64,000 nucleotides of DNA from contig NZ_JABANE010000003.1 in the NCBI RefSeq assembly GCF_012844305.1, positions 1-64,000 of the forward strand, read 5' to 3'. Made by a program: the position numbers and the translations under genes. This DNA comes from Flammeovirga aprica JL-4 (lineage in GTDB: Bacteria; Bacteroidota; Bacteroidia; Cytophagales; Flammeovirgaceae). Positions 7,702 through 17,081 of the stretch are shown piece after piece. Under the pieces are notes generated by a model. The model was not told where the DNA came from, ran no database searches, and was given only the letters and a program-made list of their open reading frames with translations. Within the stretch, counting starts at the first letter, position 1, and each line of letters starts with the position of its first letter.

Positions 7702-9864
7702 TTAGTTTACCGAATTTCCCCAAATCATGTTGGCATATTCTGGATGATCAATGAATGGGTTTCTGTTCCCTTGTCTTTCAAAGATCTGCTCGTTTCTATC
7801 AATTTCTTTGAATGATACTGGATCATTGTTGTGCCATTTTAGCATTAATGTCAAGAACCATTCTTTATATACTTTGTCTGAAGAACCATCCAATACAGTT
7901 CCTGCTTGACCATTATTTACCCATGAACCAATTTGGTCTTCATAACGAGTGGCCATATATAAATACATTCTTGCAAAATCACCTTTGTACTCATCGATAG
8001 GCTCAAATACTTTTCCTGTATAACCTGATGCTGAAGTACCTGAACCTAGTTTTGAACCATTTTTTGATGTCCATGTAGATGTAGCTACTTCTCCGTGAGG
8101 GTTGTTTGATCTCATTGTGTTTACATAAGCATCTGTAGGAACGATATGATGTGCATCTGTTCTCATTGGATATTCTTTGTCAAACCAGCTTTGAGGCATT
8201 ACGTGCTCTCTGTTATAACAATAACCCTCTCCACTTCCTGAATTTCCACACTGATCATCTGTAATTGTATATTCATATTCGCCAGGCTGAGCCCCGTCAG
8301 GTACTGAAGGATTTTCTGGGTCAGGAATATCACTGTACATATCCCAAATAGTTTCTGATTTTTGATATTTATCATCTGATGTGTGGTATAATGTCCAAAG
8401 ACCACCGTAACTAATATCTGTATGATTTGCACTGATAATTTCTGATAAAGCTGTTTTCAATGAAAAACCTTCTTTACCATTAGCCTTATCATAATAATCG
8501 CCATTATCAGGATCTGTTGTTGTATCGTCAACATCAGTGACAACAATATTGTCGATTTCTACCTTTGTCGAATTAGTGTTGCTTCCGTAGTATACAAATG
8601 CAATTGTCACGTTACCAGAGAAAGAAGATAAGTCAATTTTAGACTCTTTCCAATCCCACCAATCACCATCACGATTACCAAAAACAGGTAAGTTTGCTTG
8701 ATCAGTAACATCCTCCCACGTCGCCACTGAAATAGAGTTATTGTAATTTGTGGATACTTTTACTCTTAATACATCCAGGTGATCTTCTACAAAGAAACCT
8801 GCCGCTGCACGGAATGATAATTGTAAATTACTCTCATTGATAGTAGGTAGTACCATCCAAGCTTCAGAAACAGCATCATTTGATTGATAGGCGTTAGCAT
8901 AAGCATATTTATTGCCGTTGCCGTCACCTTCTACTTTCCACTTTACAGTTCCTTGTTCATTACTATTTGTCCACCCCTCTATTGAAAGTTCACCTTCAGT
9001 TACTTCCTCAAACTTCTCTTCTAAATAAACATTTCCTTCTACTGGTTCTCCAAAGTTAACCATATCAGTTTTTGGGTTATTGATAAGCAACTGAGGTGAA
9101 CCATTAAAAGTACCAACAATTGCATACATTGTCCCCTTACCACTTGGCATTACAGCACCTGCAAAATCAGAGAAACCACTGCTTCTTAAGGTGATATTAC
9201 TAGAAGAAGTCCCATCATTGAAGTTCCTATTTTTTGTTTTTTCATTCTCAGCATCAGCATAAGTAGTACCTTCACTATCCGCTGATTCGATTTGATCTAT
9301 TCTTACTTTTCTACCTAAATAAGTAGAAAGATCTTCTTGTATTTCTTTTACTGTTGCTGTAATAGCTTCAACTGAATCAATTGTCCCAGTAAACATATAT
9401 TGCTCCATCAAAGGACCTGGTACACGACCTGCCGCTGGAGAACCTTTATAAAGACTAGGGATACCTAATTGAACATTTCCACCATAAGAACCTAAAACTA
9501 AATCATCACAAATAATTCCTACTTGTTGACCATACCTGAAAGTAGGATATAAAGGCGATTTGTCTAAACGGATAAGTATACCGCCTGTAGCATCTTTTAG
9601 ATAAAGCTCTTTATAAATGTTACCCGCTTCATCATCAGAAATTACTTGACCAACAATTACTGTATTTTCAGGTATAGAAGTCGTATCGTTATCTCTTCCT
9701 GAATGCATTGCTTTTAACTCTCCAATTGTGATAGTAGCACTACCTTCTGGAATTGGAGAGATTTCTTTATTTTCTGGGTCATTGTAGTTCCTGTCTACAC
9801 AACCGAAAATTAATACGCCAAGAAAAAGCGTGATAAAAGATTTATTGAAAATAAACTGTTTCAT
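7702..9864 (-). CDS. Lipoprotein with DUF5689, adhesin-like and endonuclease I domains
   Basis: A 720-residue surface or periplasmic lipoprotein. The start at 9864 (MKQFIF) gives a clean lipoprotein signal ending LIFGC; the upstream Met at 9951 would place 29 polar residues before it. In order: DUF5689 (OB-fold-like, about 35-270), a beta-sandwich of the choice-of-anchor-J/cleaved-adhesin type (about 300-460), and a C-terminal endonuclease I domain. Nuclease motifs NREHVMPQSWF and DAHHIVPTDAYVN are present, with the catalytic His pair kept. The family cuts DNA or RNA non-specifically. It is the last gene of the TonB/EEP operon and is followed by a strong terminator. The domains are seen; nucleic-acid scavenging is inferred. 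Confidence 0.88.
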   Translation of the reverse strand: MKQFIFNKSFITLFLGVLIFGCVDRNYNDPENKEISPIPEGSATITIGELKAMHSGRDNDTTSIPENTVIVGQVISDDEAGNIYKELYLKDATGGILIRLDKSPLYPTFRYGQQVGIICDDLVLGSYGGNVQLGIPSLYKGSPAAGRVPGPLMEQYMFTGTIDSVEAITATVKEIQEDLSTYLGRKVRIDQIESADSEGTTYADAENEKTKNRNFNDGTSSSNITLRSSGFSDFAGAVMPSGKGTMYAIVGTFNGSPQLLINNPKTDMVNFGEPVEGNVYLEEKFEEVTEGELSIEGWTNSNEQGTVKWKVEGDGNGNKYAYANAYQSNDAVSEAWMVLPTINESNLQLSFRAAAGFFVEDHLDVLRVKVSTNYNNSISVATWEDVTDQANLPVFGNRDGDWWDWKESKIDLSSFSGNVTIAFVYYGSNTNSTKVEIDNIVVTDVDDTTTDPDNGDYYDKANGKEGFSLKTALSEIISANHTDISYGGLWTLYHTSDDKYQKSETIWDMYSDIPDPENPSVPDGAQPGEYEYTITDDQCGNSGSGEGYCYNREHVMPQSWFDKEYPMRTDAHHIVPTDAYVNTMRSNNPHGEVATSTWTSKNGSKLGSGTSASGYTGKVFEPIDEYKGDFARMYLYMATRYEDQIGSWVNNGQAGTVLDGSSDKVYKEWFLTLMLKWHNNDPVSFKEIDRNEQIFERQGNRNPFIDHPEYANMIWGNSVN

Positions 9865-9948
9865 CGAATTAGTTAATATGAAATTTAGAGGATTTTGGAC
9901 TCCATGCACTTTGTAACGCTCGTGTTGGAGTTTTTTAGTTTTGTTCCC

Positions 9949-9971
9949 CACAAAAGTTGCGAGCTTTTGTG
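9949..9971. other. Intercistronic hairpin
   Basis: CACAAAAG and CTTTTGTG form a perfect 8-base stem with a 7-base loop in the 124-base gap between the two DUF5689 genes. A second imperfect stem (ACTCC/GGAGT, about 9899-9931) lies next to it. They may stabilise or process the operon mRNA. Confidence 0.45.
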
Positions 9972-9988
9972 AGGATAATATCAGTGGA

Positions 9989-12268
9989 TTAGTTTACTGT
10001 ATGTGAACCTAAACCAGATACGTCATCTTTATCTAATGCAGTCCATTGACCATTTTCTCTTGGGTCATTGTCACCAACAACTCCTGCTCTAACCTCTCCG
10101 TTTCTTTGGAAAGTTACATCTTTACCAAAGTTTACTCTTACAGGAGATTCAGGGTTTGTTAGATCAATAAAACCAATTCTATCAATTTCAGTATCACCTT
10201 TGAAGATCGCTACTCTGTCATCTCCATTGAAGTTTACTGCATTACCACTTTCGAATACACTAACACCTGCAGGTAATTCAAGTACTGCTTGATTGTGAGC
10301 AATCACAAATGTTGCACCATTAGGCAAGGTACCTTCTAAAGTTGTAGTAGTACCCCACTCTAAGTTGGCATTTGACATAATTTTAATAGAGTACTCTGAT
10401 AAATCAACATCAGCACCGGTACCATTGAAAATCTCTAAATATTTATTATTTGATGAACCTTCAACATATTCTGAGAAAATTAAATCAGAAAAACCACTTA
10501 CCGTTTTATCACCTAAGTTTACACCTGGAGATAATTCAGGATCAATTGGCTCCTCACCTTCTTTTTCTTTTACAGCTACAGATTTTACTAACCATTGCAT
10601 TGAACCTCCTGATGTCCCATCAACAGATGTGTATTTGAAAGCTACATATTGTTGACCTGAGAAAGAAATATTTAATGTGTTCTCTACATCATTCCCTTCG
10701 TTTCTTACTTCATCAAAAGTTGCTGCTGTCCATGTTGCAACATTAGGGTTACCTGTACCTGTATAATCAGAAGATAATAAGATTTGAACGTGACCAATTT
10801 CAGAGAAATATTTAAACATTTCAGATACTACTAATCTTGGTGTTTCAAACTCCGTTCCTTCAAGTGTCAACTTCTCCTTAGAGATCATCCAAGCCTCAGA
10901 TTTACCTTTACCGTAAGCATTAATGAAAGCACTTTGATCTTTAGTTTCCCAAGCAGAGAAAGAAGCAACATTGTATGTAGAAAAGTTAATGGAAGTAGCA
11001 GTCATTTCTGCACCATTGATATCATCACCTTCGCCATCATAATCAGGGTCTGGCTCCACTTCATTTACTCCATCAACTGAATAAGAAATCAAATCTCTTA
11101 AACCTTGCATTGAGTGGTAATTTTTGATTGCACCTTTGATCCAAACTTTTTGTTTATGATTTGATGGATTATCAGATAAGTTTAAGTTGTCTTGGATATA
11201 ACCATGACCCGTTAATCTTACTGCAAGGACCTTTTCTTTTGCTGTTTCATCTTCACTAGTTGCAATTGCAATACTAAATGCAGTAGCACCATCAGTACCT
11301 GGTTGGAAAGAATCTGAGTTTGGAATATAACCTACGATATAACCAACAACCCATCCTTCTTCACCTAAACCTTGAAGTTGAATTGCATCTTCTACACTGT
11401 AAGGTTTTTCTAAGGTACCTTCACCATCTAATTTTATTTCAACTTCAAAACGATCAGCATTAAACTGTAAGTCATCTTTAGAAACTAAAGTTAATTGTGA
11501 AGCACCACGAAAACCTGTTAAAATAGCTGTTATATCACCGCTTTTTGAAGGAATAGTATCAGCAGCAAAGTGTGATGATTTAGATGTTCTTAAAATAATT
11601 TTTTTACCATCCTTATTCACAAGATCTAAGTTTGTATCAAAATCAGCTTCCGAGAAAGTTACTCCCTCCTCTACGAATTGTACACCTGAAACCTTTACTA
11701 ATGTATTATATAGATCTTCAATGTTTTCAGCAGCTAAATCAAGTGCTGTTGGTGTTGGCATTGAAACTTCGCCTTCAACTAAAGTAATATGATCAGGAAC
11801 AAGTTCTGCGTCCAAGCTACCAAACCCATCATTGTATAGTCCACCTAATTGCACTAAACCACCATAGTTACCAACATACATTCCTTGAGCTTTTACAAGT
11901 ACTTGTCGGCCTTGAGGGAATGATTGATAAATGTTATCCTGATAAATTTTCACTTGGATACCTTTGCCATTTTCATCTTGTACAGTGATATAGTTTCTAA
12001 CGTTTCTAGCTTCATCAGATGAAATTACTGTACCTGTAAAGGTCATTTCTTCTGTCACCTCGAAGAAATCATCTTCGTTCTGTTTTTTTTCAGCATACAT
12101 TGCTAAAATTTCAGAAATGCTACTGTTAACTTCCACTTCACCTGGCACTTCAGGATCAGTACCTGGACCATCAATTTCGTCTTCTTTTGTACAACCGAAA
12201 AAGGCTGTTGAAATAAAGCTACCAATTAATAAAAATTGTAAAACTTTGTTGATTGTTTGCGTTTTCAT
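9989..12268 (-). CDS. Lipoprotein with DUF5689 and lamin tail domains
   Basis: A 759-residue lipoprotein with a signal peptide ending FFGC. Residues about 45-270 form a DUF5689 domain, related to the one in the next gene. Then comes a DUF6359-like segment (GTLEKPYSVEDAIQLQ near 288), a beta-sandwich (about 420-570), and a C-terminal lamin tail domain (about 590-720) with DLIFSEYVEGSSNNKYLEI near its start. Lamin tail domains are common in secreted nucleases and phosphatases of this phylum. No nuclease motif is visible here, so it may act as a binding partner, perhaps filling the SusD-like role beside the TonB receptor (inference). It follows the receptor gene by 101 bases containing a UUCG hairpin. 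Confidence 0.85.
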   Translation of the reverse strand: MKTQTINKVLQFLLIGSFISTAFFGCTKEDEIDGPGTDPEVPGEVEVNSSISEILAMYAEKKQNEDDFFEVTEEMTFTGTVISSDEARNVRNYITVQDENGKGIQVKIYQDNIYQSFPQGRQVLVKAQGMYVGNYGGLVQLGGLYNDGFGSLDAELVPDHITLVEGEVSMPTPTALDLAAENIEDLYNTLVKVSGVQFVEEGVTFSEADFDTNLDLVNKDGKKIILRTSKSSHFAADTIPSKSGDITAILTGFRGASQLTLVSKDDLQFNADRFEVEIKLDGEGTLEKPYSVEDAIQLQGLGEEGWVVGYIVGYIPNSDSFQPGTDGATAFSIAIATSEDETAKEKVLAVRLTGHGYIQDNLNLSDNPSNHKQKVWIKGAIKNYHSMQGLRDLISYSVDGVNEVEPDPDYDGEGDDINGAEMTATSINFSTYNVASFSAWETKDQSAFINAYGKGKSEAWMISKEKLTLEGTEFETPRLVVSEMFKYFSEIGHVQILLSSDYTGTGNPNVATWTAATFDEVRNEGNDVENTLNISFSGQQYVAFKYTSVDGTSGGSMQWLVKSVAVKEKEGEEPIDPELSPGVNLGDKTVSGFSDLIFSEYVEGSSNNKYLEIFNGTGADVDLSEYSIKIMSNANLEWGTTTTLEGTLPNGATFVIAHNQAVLELPAGVSVFESGNAVNFNGDDRVAIFKGDTEIDRIGFIDLTNPESPVRVNFGKDVTFQRNGEVRAGVVGDNDPRENGQWTALDKDDVSGLGSHTVN

Positions 12269-12325
12269 TGTGGTAAAAAAGTTTAATGAAATGCTGTTTA
12301 ATTATTAGAAAAAATTAGGAAATGT

Positions 12326-12360
12326 ATATTGAGCAGGCACCCCGAAGGGCACCTCAATAT
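12326..12360. other. UUCG hairpin between receptor and lipoprotein genes
   Basis: ATATTGAG/CTCAATAT outer arms and an inner GTGCCC-TTCG-GGGTGCC stem (minus-strand reading) make a stable UUCG-capped hairpin. On the minus strand no T-run follows, so it looks like an RNA stabiliser or partial attenuator; on the plus strand TATTTTTT follows, so it could also end antisense transcripts. Confidence 0.6.
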
Positions 12361-12369
12361 TTTTTGACT

Positions 12370-15093
12370 TTAGAAGGTCAAGCTTAAGTTTAAGAAAGCT
12401 CTGATTCCTTGAGCGTAATAATATTTGTTAGGGAATTTCTCAGGATTCTGTCCCTGGAAATCATAACGATACTGTTGGAAACCTGTTGTAGCAATGTTTG
12501 TATTGTTTAAAGCATTGTTCACGTTCAAGTTCAAGCGGATCAATTTGTTGTCGATTTTCCAGCTCTTACCAGCGAAGAAGTCTACCGTAAAGGCATCATC
12601 CATCTTTTCTTGATGCAAGATTTCGTTGTATTCATCTGTACCTTTATCTACACCTTCTACTGCTCTGTCTGTGTAGCGAACAGGGTTAAGCGTTACATAA
12701 CGGTCGCCTAAGAAGTTCACTTGGAAACCTACATTCCAGTAATCTTTTGACCAGTATTCTAAACCAATTGTTCCTGCAATCTCTGGCGAACCACCTACGT
12801 GACGGCCATTGAAAAATACTTTCTCGTTTTCAATCAATACTTCTGAATTGTTGTCTACTGTAGCTGTTGCTCTAGGGTTAGCACTGTATAAGTAAGAAGC
12901 GTAAGTTGCCGCACCTCTTAATCTTAATTCATCTGTAATGTTGTATGAAGCACCTAATTCAATACCTGTATGTGTTTGTCCCATGCCTGTCAATGCATAG
13001 TTCATAAAAGCATTGTGTCCGTCGTCAAAGTATGAAATCACTTTTGAAAGGTCTGAAATCTGAGTGTAGAATCCAGTTGCTCTTACTTTGAATCTTTCAC
13101 CTCTGTAGTAGTAGTTTACATCACCTGATAATACTTTAGAAGAAGTAAGTCCGTCTACTGTTTCATTACGTGTTCTTAATGAAAGGAAAGAGTCCATGAA
13201 GTAAGGTGCTTTTGTATAAGCCGTACCGTTTACTGTCAATACGTTTCTACCGTTCAGGAAGTACTCACCACCTGCTTTCACACCAAAATCCAAGAAGCTT
13301 AATACTTCTGATTTTCCGAAAGAGTTATCAGGGAATAAACCTTTTCTTCTGTGGCTGTCTCTGTACATGCTTGTGTGTGTTACGTTACCGCCTACGTATA
13401 CAGATCCTTTCTTGAAGCTCTTTTTCACTTGACCCCACCATCCTGCAGTTTGGATATGTGCTGTGTAATCGTGACCAATTCTATCACCTTGACCTCTGAT
13501 CCAAGTAGAATCGTTTAGGTTGTTGATTGATTTTTCACGCTCCACGAAGTCTCTGTCTGCGAAGTTGTCAATGTCTAACCAGAAATCACCGCCTAAAAGG
13601 TCCTCTACTGTATTGTAGTTGTTGGATTGGTAGTATTGTAATTGCACACCAGTGATGATGTCTAATGTTTCAGTTGGTTTGAACATTAAAGTAGGGTTCA
13701 CATCAATTCTGTGATAATCGTTGTGTCTTCCTTCAATGATATAATGCGATCTGCTTCCTGAGTATTGCTCACCGTCAGGATTTCTCCAGTCTACAGGTAC
13801 CGTAGAAGGGCTGTTGCGGTTTACATTGTACATATGATCCCAGTTTACTTGACCAAATGTACCGTTCTGCCATAATTCAGTTACTCTGTCACCGATCAAA
13901 TCACCTGCATCTGTTCCTTCATTATAGAAGAATGATGGCATATAACGGTAGTAATCAGGACGAGGATCTGGCGCATCGTACCAGTTTAATGCTGTTCTTT
14001 TCTCTTTACCCATTTGGTACCCTGCTGAAGTTCTCAATGTCAGCTTGTCACTGATTTTCCAAGTATCTTTTACAATAAACTGTGGATTGATTTGAGATTT
14101 CTGACGTGAGTTACGCTTCTTACCATCTTGCCAGCCCCATGTAGGGTTGTAGTAATTAGTACCTTTCAACTCATATGCTTCTTTTGTAGTTGCCATTTGC
14201 TGTCCAACCGTTCTTGGAGCTACAAATGCTGTAAACACCATTTTGTGTTTGTCACTGAATCTTTTTTCAGCACTTACAAAACCTGCCCAAGCATCATAGA
14301 AAGTACCTTCTGCATAGCTTTCCTGTGCCCATCTTCTTGAACCTGACACTGTAAATGCCCAGCCATTGTCTAGCAATCCTGTGCTGTAAGTAAGCATTAA
14401 ACGGTGGTTGTAGTTACCGTTACCTAATGAGTAAACGGCCTTGTAACCTGGTTTTTGGCTTGAAGGATCGGATAAAATATTCGTTGAACCACCTACATCA
14501 CCAAAATCAAAATCGATAGGCTGTGTAGAAGTTGTTACCTCTTTGTTTCTGATTACATCATTCAGACCGCCCCAAAGCGACCATGAAGCATAACCCCTTT
14601 CTGGTGAAGCCATATCAATACCATCGAAATAAACTTTCATATAGCTTGAGTTGTAACCTCTTTGTCTGAACCAGTATGGTCCCCATGCAAAACCCGCAAT
14701 TGAGCTGTATGCGTCTCCAGAAGAGAATAATAAACCTGGAGTGGACTGAGAGTCATCATCATCCATGTCTAAATCTGTCAATGACAATGCGATAGTACTT
14801 GCCTCATCTGTTTCAGCAAATAATTTAATCACCATATTGTCTTCCAAAAGAGCATCTACCTGATAGTAGCCGTCCTGTAAAATATGGACTTGTGTTCCTT
14901 CACTAACTATTTCAGTAGGAATAGAAAAAATACCTTTATCGTTGGTCAGAAACTTGCTGCCGTTGACCTCCACTTGTATTGCCACCATTGGGATGTCAGT
15001 TTCTCCAGACAATACGGTCCCTTTAATGAAATTTCCCTGCGCGAAAGCCGCTGCAGCAAAACTCATTAGAAGTAAAGTAAAAAAGTGTTTCAT
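12370..15093 (-). CDS. TonB-dependent outer-membrane receptor
   Basis: A 907-residue outer-membrane transporter. After a signal peptide (ending AAAAFAQ) comes a carboxypeptidase-regulatory-like beta-sandwich (about 20-95), a plug with VYFDGIDM near residue 155, and a 22-strand-type barrel rich in aromatic residues ending in LNLSLTF, with the terminal Phe typical of barrel assembly. No SusD partner adjoins it. It sits between two secreted DNase-I-like genes (upstream, gap 2 bases) and two DUF5689 lipoproteins (downstream). Energised uptake of a nucleic-acid product, phosphate ester or related ligand is the best contextual guess. It could instead import an unrelated compound. Confidence 0.93.
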   Translation of the reverse strand: MKHFFTLLLMSFAAAAFAQGNFIKGTVLSGETDIPMVAIQVEVNGSKFLTNDKGIFSIPTEIVSEGTQVHILQDGYYQVDALLEDNMVIKLFAETDEASTIALSLTDLDMDDDDSQSTPGLLFSSGDAYSSIAGFAWGPYWFRQRGYNSSYMKVYFDGIDMASPERGYASWSLWGGLNDVIRNKEVTTSTQPIDFDFGDVGGSTNILSDPSSQKPGYKAVYSLGNGNYNHRLMLTYSTGLLDNGWAFTVSGSRRWAQESYAEGTFYDAWAGFVSAEKRFSDKHKMVFTAFVAPRTVGQQMATTKEAYELKGTNYYNPTWGWQDGKKRNSRQKSQINPQFIVKDTWKISDKLTLRTSAGYQMGKEKRTALNWYDAPDPRPDYYRYMPSFFYNEGTDAGDLIGDRVTELWQNGTFGQVNWDHMYNVNRNSPSTVPVDWRNPDGEQYSGSRSHYIIEGRHNDYHRIDVNPTLMFKPTETLDIITGVQLQYYQSNNYNTVEDLLGGDFWLDIDNFADRDFVEREKSINNLNDSTWIRGQGDRIGHDYTAHIQTAGWWGQVKKSFKKGSVYVGGNVTHTSMYRDSHRRKGLFPDNSFGKSEVLSFLDFGVKAGGEYFLNGRNVLTVNGTAYTKAPYFMDSFLSLRTRNETVDGLTSSKVLSGDVNYYYRGERFKVRATGFYTQISDLSKVISYFDDGHNAFMNYALTGMGQTHTGIELGASYNITDELRLRGAATYASYLYSANPRATATVDNNSEVLIENEKVFFNGRHVGGSPEIAGTIGLEYWSKDYWNVGFQVNFLGDRYVTLNPVRYTDRAVEGVDKGTDEYNEILHQEKMDDAFTVDFFAGKSWKIDNKLIRLNLNVNNALNNTNIATTGFQQYRYDFQGQNPEKFPNKYYYAQGIRAFLNLSLTF

Positions 15094-15095
15094 TA

Positions 15096-16133
15096 TTATT
15101 TCGAGGAGTTGGAATTTGCTTGTTTTAATAAATAAATTACTACTGGAAAGTGATCAGAATAGCCTCCTGATGTAGATCTGAAAGGATATCCTTTATATCT
15201 TCCTTCTTTATTTTTTAGCTCAGGATAACTGCAGATTTCAGCTTTCCAGAAAAACCAGCCGTTGTTTACTTTCGTGAACTCTTTGGTGAAAATAATTTGA
15301 TCAAATAAGTTCCAGCTGTCTCTGTATCCTAAAGTACCCAAGCCTTTTTTATACATTTTGTAGAAAGGATTGTATAAGTATGACTCTTCTGTCAAATTCT
15401 TAATATCCCCTACAGCACCCAATTCATTTTTGATAGATTTGTTGGTAGGATCATCATTGAAATCACCCATTGTGATACACTTAATACCCGGATGTTCATT
15501 TCTTAATGAGTCAATGATACTACGTTGCAACGCTCCAGCGGCTTCTCTATAAGGAGATTTTGCTCTTCGTGAAGGCCAGTGATTTACAAGGAATACAAGA
15601 GGCTCACCCTCCAGTTCTGCTTCCACGATCAATTGATTTCTGGATTTGAACTCCCAGTTATCACCCGCATAAGTTTCTTTGATTCTAAGATCTCTTGCTG
15701 ATACTTTATTGACTTTCAGAAGATCTTTCTTATAAATCAATGCCACATCTACACCCCTTTTATCAGGACCTTCAATATGTGCAATACCGTAGTTTTCTCC
15801 TTTCAGGCTAGGCGTTTTGACTAAATCTTCAAGAACATTTCTATTCTCAATTTCCGCCAAACCCACTACCAAAGGAGCCTGTTTTGTTTTGTCCAAACCA
15901 AGTTTAGCAATGATGGTCGACATTTTTTCCTGCTTTTCCAAGTACTTTCTTCCTGTCCATTTGTAGTCGCCGTCCGGAAGGTACTGATAGTCGTTTTTAC
16001 CTTCATCATGCAAGGTATCAAACAGGTTCTCCATATTGTAAAACGCCACTGAATACACTTTGTAGTCGTTTTTCTGTGCCTGGAGAATTAGAGGAAATGT
16101 GATAAAAAATAAGAGGATGGTAAGTTGTTTCAT
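15096..16133 (-). CDS. Secreted endonuclease/exonuclease/phosphatase family protein
   Basis: A 345-residue exported protein with a signal peptide (residues 1-20, ending ILQAQ) and a DNase-I-like fold. Catalytic motifs are present in order: FYNMENLFD (~32), LAEIENRNV (~114), DKRGVDVALIY (~145), LVNHWPSR (~205), TMGDFNDDP (~240) and SDHFPVV (~330). These are the metal- and phosphate-binding residues of the EEP superfamily. It could be a DNase, an RNase or a phosphodiesterase; EEP proteins also include inositol phosphatases and sphingomyelinases. Its stop is 2 bases before the TonB receptor start, so the two are translated from one message. Confidence 0.92.
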   Translation of the reverse strand: MKQLTILLFFITFPLILQAQKNDYKVYSVAFYNMENLFDTLHDEGKNDYQYLPDGDYKWTGRKYLEKQEKMSTIIAKLGLDKTKQAPLVVGLAEIENRNVLEDLVKTPSLKGENYGIAHIEGPDKRGVDVALIYKKDLLKVNKVSARDLRIKETYAGDNWEFKSRNQLIVEAELEGEPLVFLVNHWPSRRAKSPYREAAGALQRSIIDSLRNEHPGIKCITMGDFNDDPTNKSIKNELGAVGDIKNLTEESYLYNPFYKMYKKGLGTLGYRDSWNLFDQIIFTKEFTKVNNGWFFWKAEICSYPELKNKEGRYKGYPFRSTSGGYSDHFPVVIYLLKQANSNSSK

Positions 16134-16154
16134 AATTGTTTAGTATAAACAGAA

Positions 16155-17081
16155 TCAATTCCTAAATACCGTCATCACTGGTCTGTGATCACTTACTTTG
16201 GCATCAAAGTACTTAGAACATTGGTCCAGCGATAATGTATAGGATTTCTGAAATTGATTAAACCATTCATTAGTCATTAATATGTGGTCAATATGGCTCC
16301 CAATAGGGCCCCAATTAGGATAAGATTTGTCTAATGAATTTTCACTTTCGGCTTGATCCGTGGTTGAAAAAGCGTAATTCCCGCTGTCTTCTATGAAATT
16401 ATTAAAAGACGATGACGAGGCAGGATAAATTTCTTCATTAAAGTCACCTAACACAATTACGCGCTCGTTGCTCAAGTTAGAATCAATATACTTTTGTAAT
16501 CTTTTGCTTGCTTCTTCTCTTCTTTCCTTATCAGAAGGCTTATAGTTACAGCATTTCAAGTGAATATTGATCACATAAAATGTTTGTTCGTTGATCTTAT
16601 TCAAAAATTTCGCAAGCAATGGTCTTCTAGGAAAATAATAACTTTCAAAATCTCCAGCTGATAAAATCTGACGCTCTAGTACTTCTAATCTTTGGTTATT
16701 ATAAACATAAGCCAAGTGATAATTATTATTTACCCCCTTAGCGATGTCGTTATCTATCAACACTGAATAATCAGGATTGACCTGCGGGACTTGCTTCAAT
16801 GAGCTGATACCTTCAATTTCTTGAACGCCCCAAAGATCATAATCACTTTCAGAAATGGTAGCATTGACGAAACCTGCTGTTTCATTATGTTTAGGAAAAT
16901 GCTCGATGTTCCATGTCAAAACCTCCAATGTAGCATCAGAAGCGTCAACGTTCAAACATTCGACCAAAGTGTTATCATAGCCAACAGGAGTAGTTGTCGA
17001 TGGTGAACTGACTTCTGTTACGCATGAGTTTAAAACACTTCCAACAACCAATAATGATGATATAATAGGAAGAAGTTTAAT
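16155..17081 (-). CDS. EEP-family lipoprotein (DNase-I-like), atypical start codon
   Basis: A DNase-I-like protein of about 300 residues. Motifs: LTWNIEHF, GVQEIEG, NIHLKCC, LGDFNEE, IDHILM and SDHRPV, covering the catalytic Asn, Glu, His and Asp positions. From the TTG at 17051 the N-terminus would be only MVVGSVLNSC. Reading back to the stop at 17106-17108 gives KLLPIISSLLVVGSVLNSC, a proper lipoprotein signal with lipobox LNSC, but no ATG, GTG or TTG precedes it. The ATT at 17079-17081 is the best placed start. First gene of the nuclease/TonB operon, 21 bases before the second EEP gene. The fold is sure, the start is not. Confidence 0.85.
   Translation of the reverse strand: MKLLPIISSLLVVGSVLNSCVTEVSSPSTTTPVGYDNTLVECLNVDASDATLEVLTWNIEHFPKHNETAGFVNATISESDYDLWGVQEIEGISSLKQVPQVNPDYSVLIDNDIAKGVNNNYHLAYVYNNQRLEVLERQILSAGDFESYYFPRRPLLAKFLNKINEQTFYVINIHLKCCNYKPSDKERREEASKRLQKYIDSNLSNERVIVLGDFNEEIYPASSSSFNNFIEDSGNYAFSTTDQAESENSLDKSYPNWGPIGSHIDHILMTNEWFNQFQKSYTLSLDQCSKYFDAKVSDHRPVMTVFRN

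Noticed and set aside
8199..8432. 77-residue ORF in another frame of the endonuclease I gene
   Set aside because: It overlaps the conserved nuclease domain on the same strand and shows no coding motif.
12370..15093. SusC of a polysaccharide utilisation locus
   Set aside because: No SusD-like gene or glycoside hydrolase lies near; the partners are nuclease-type proteins.
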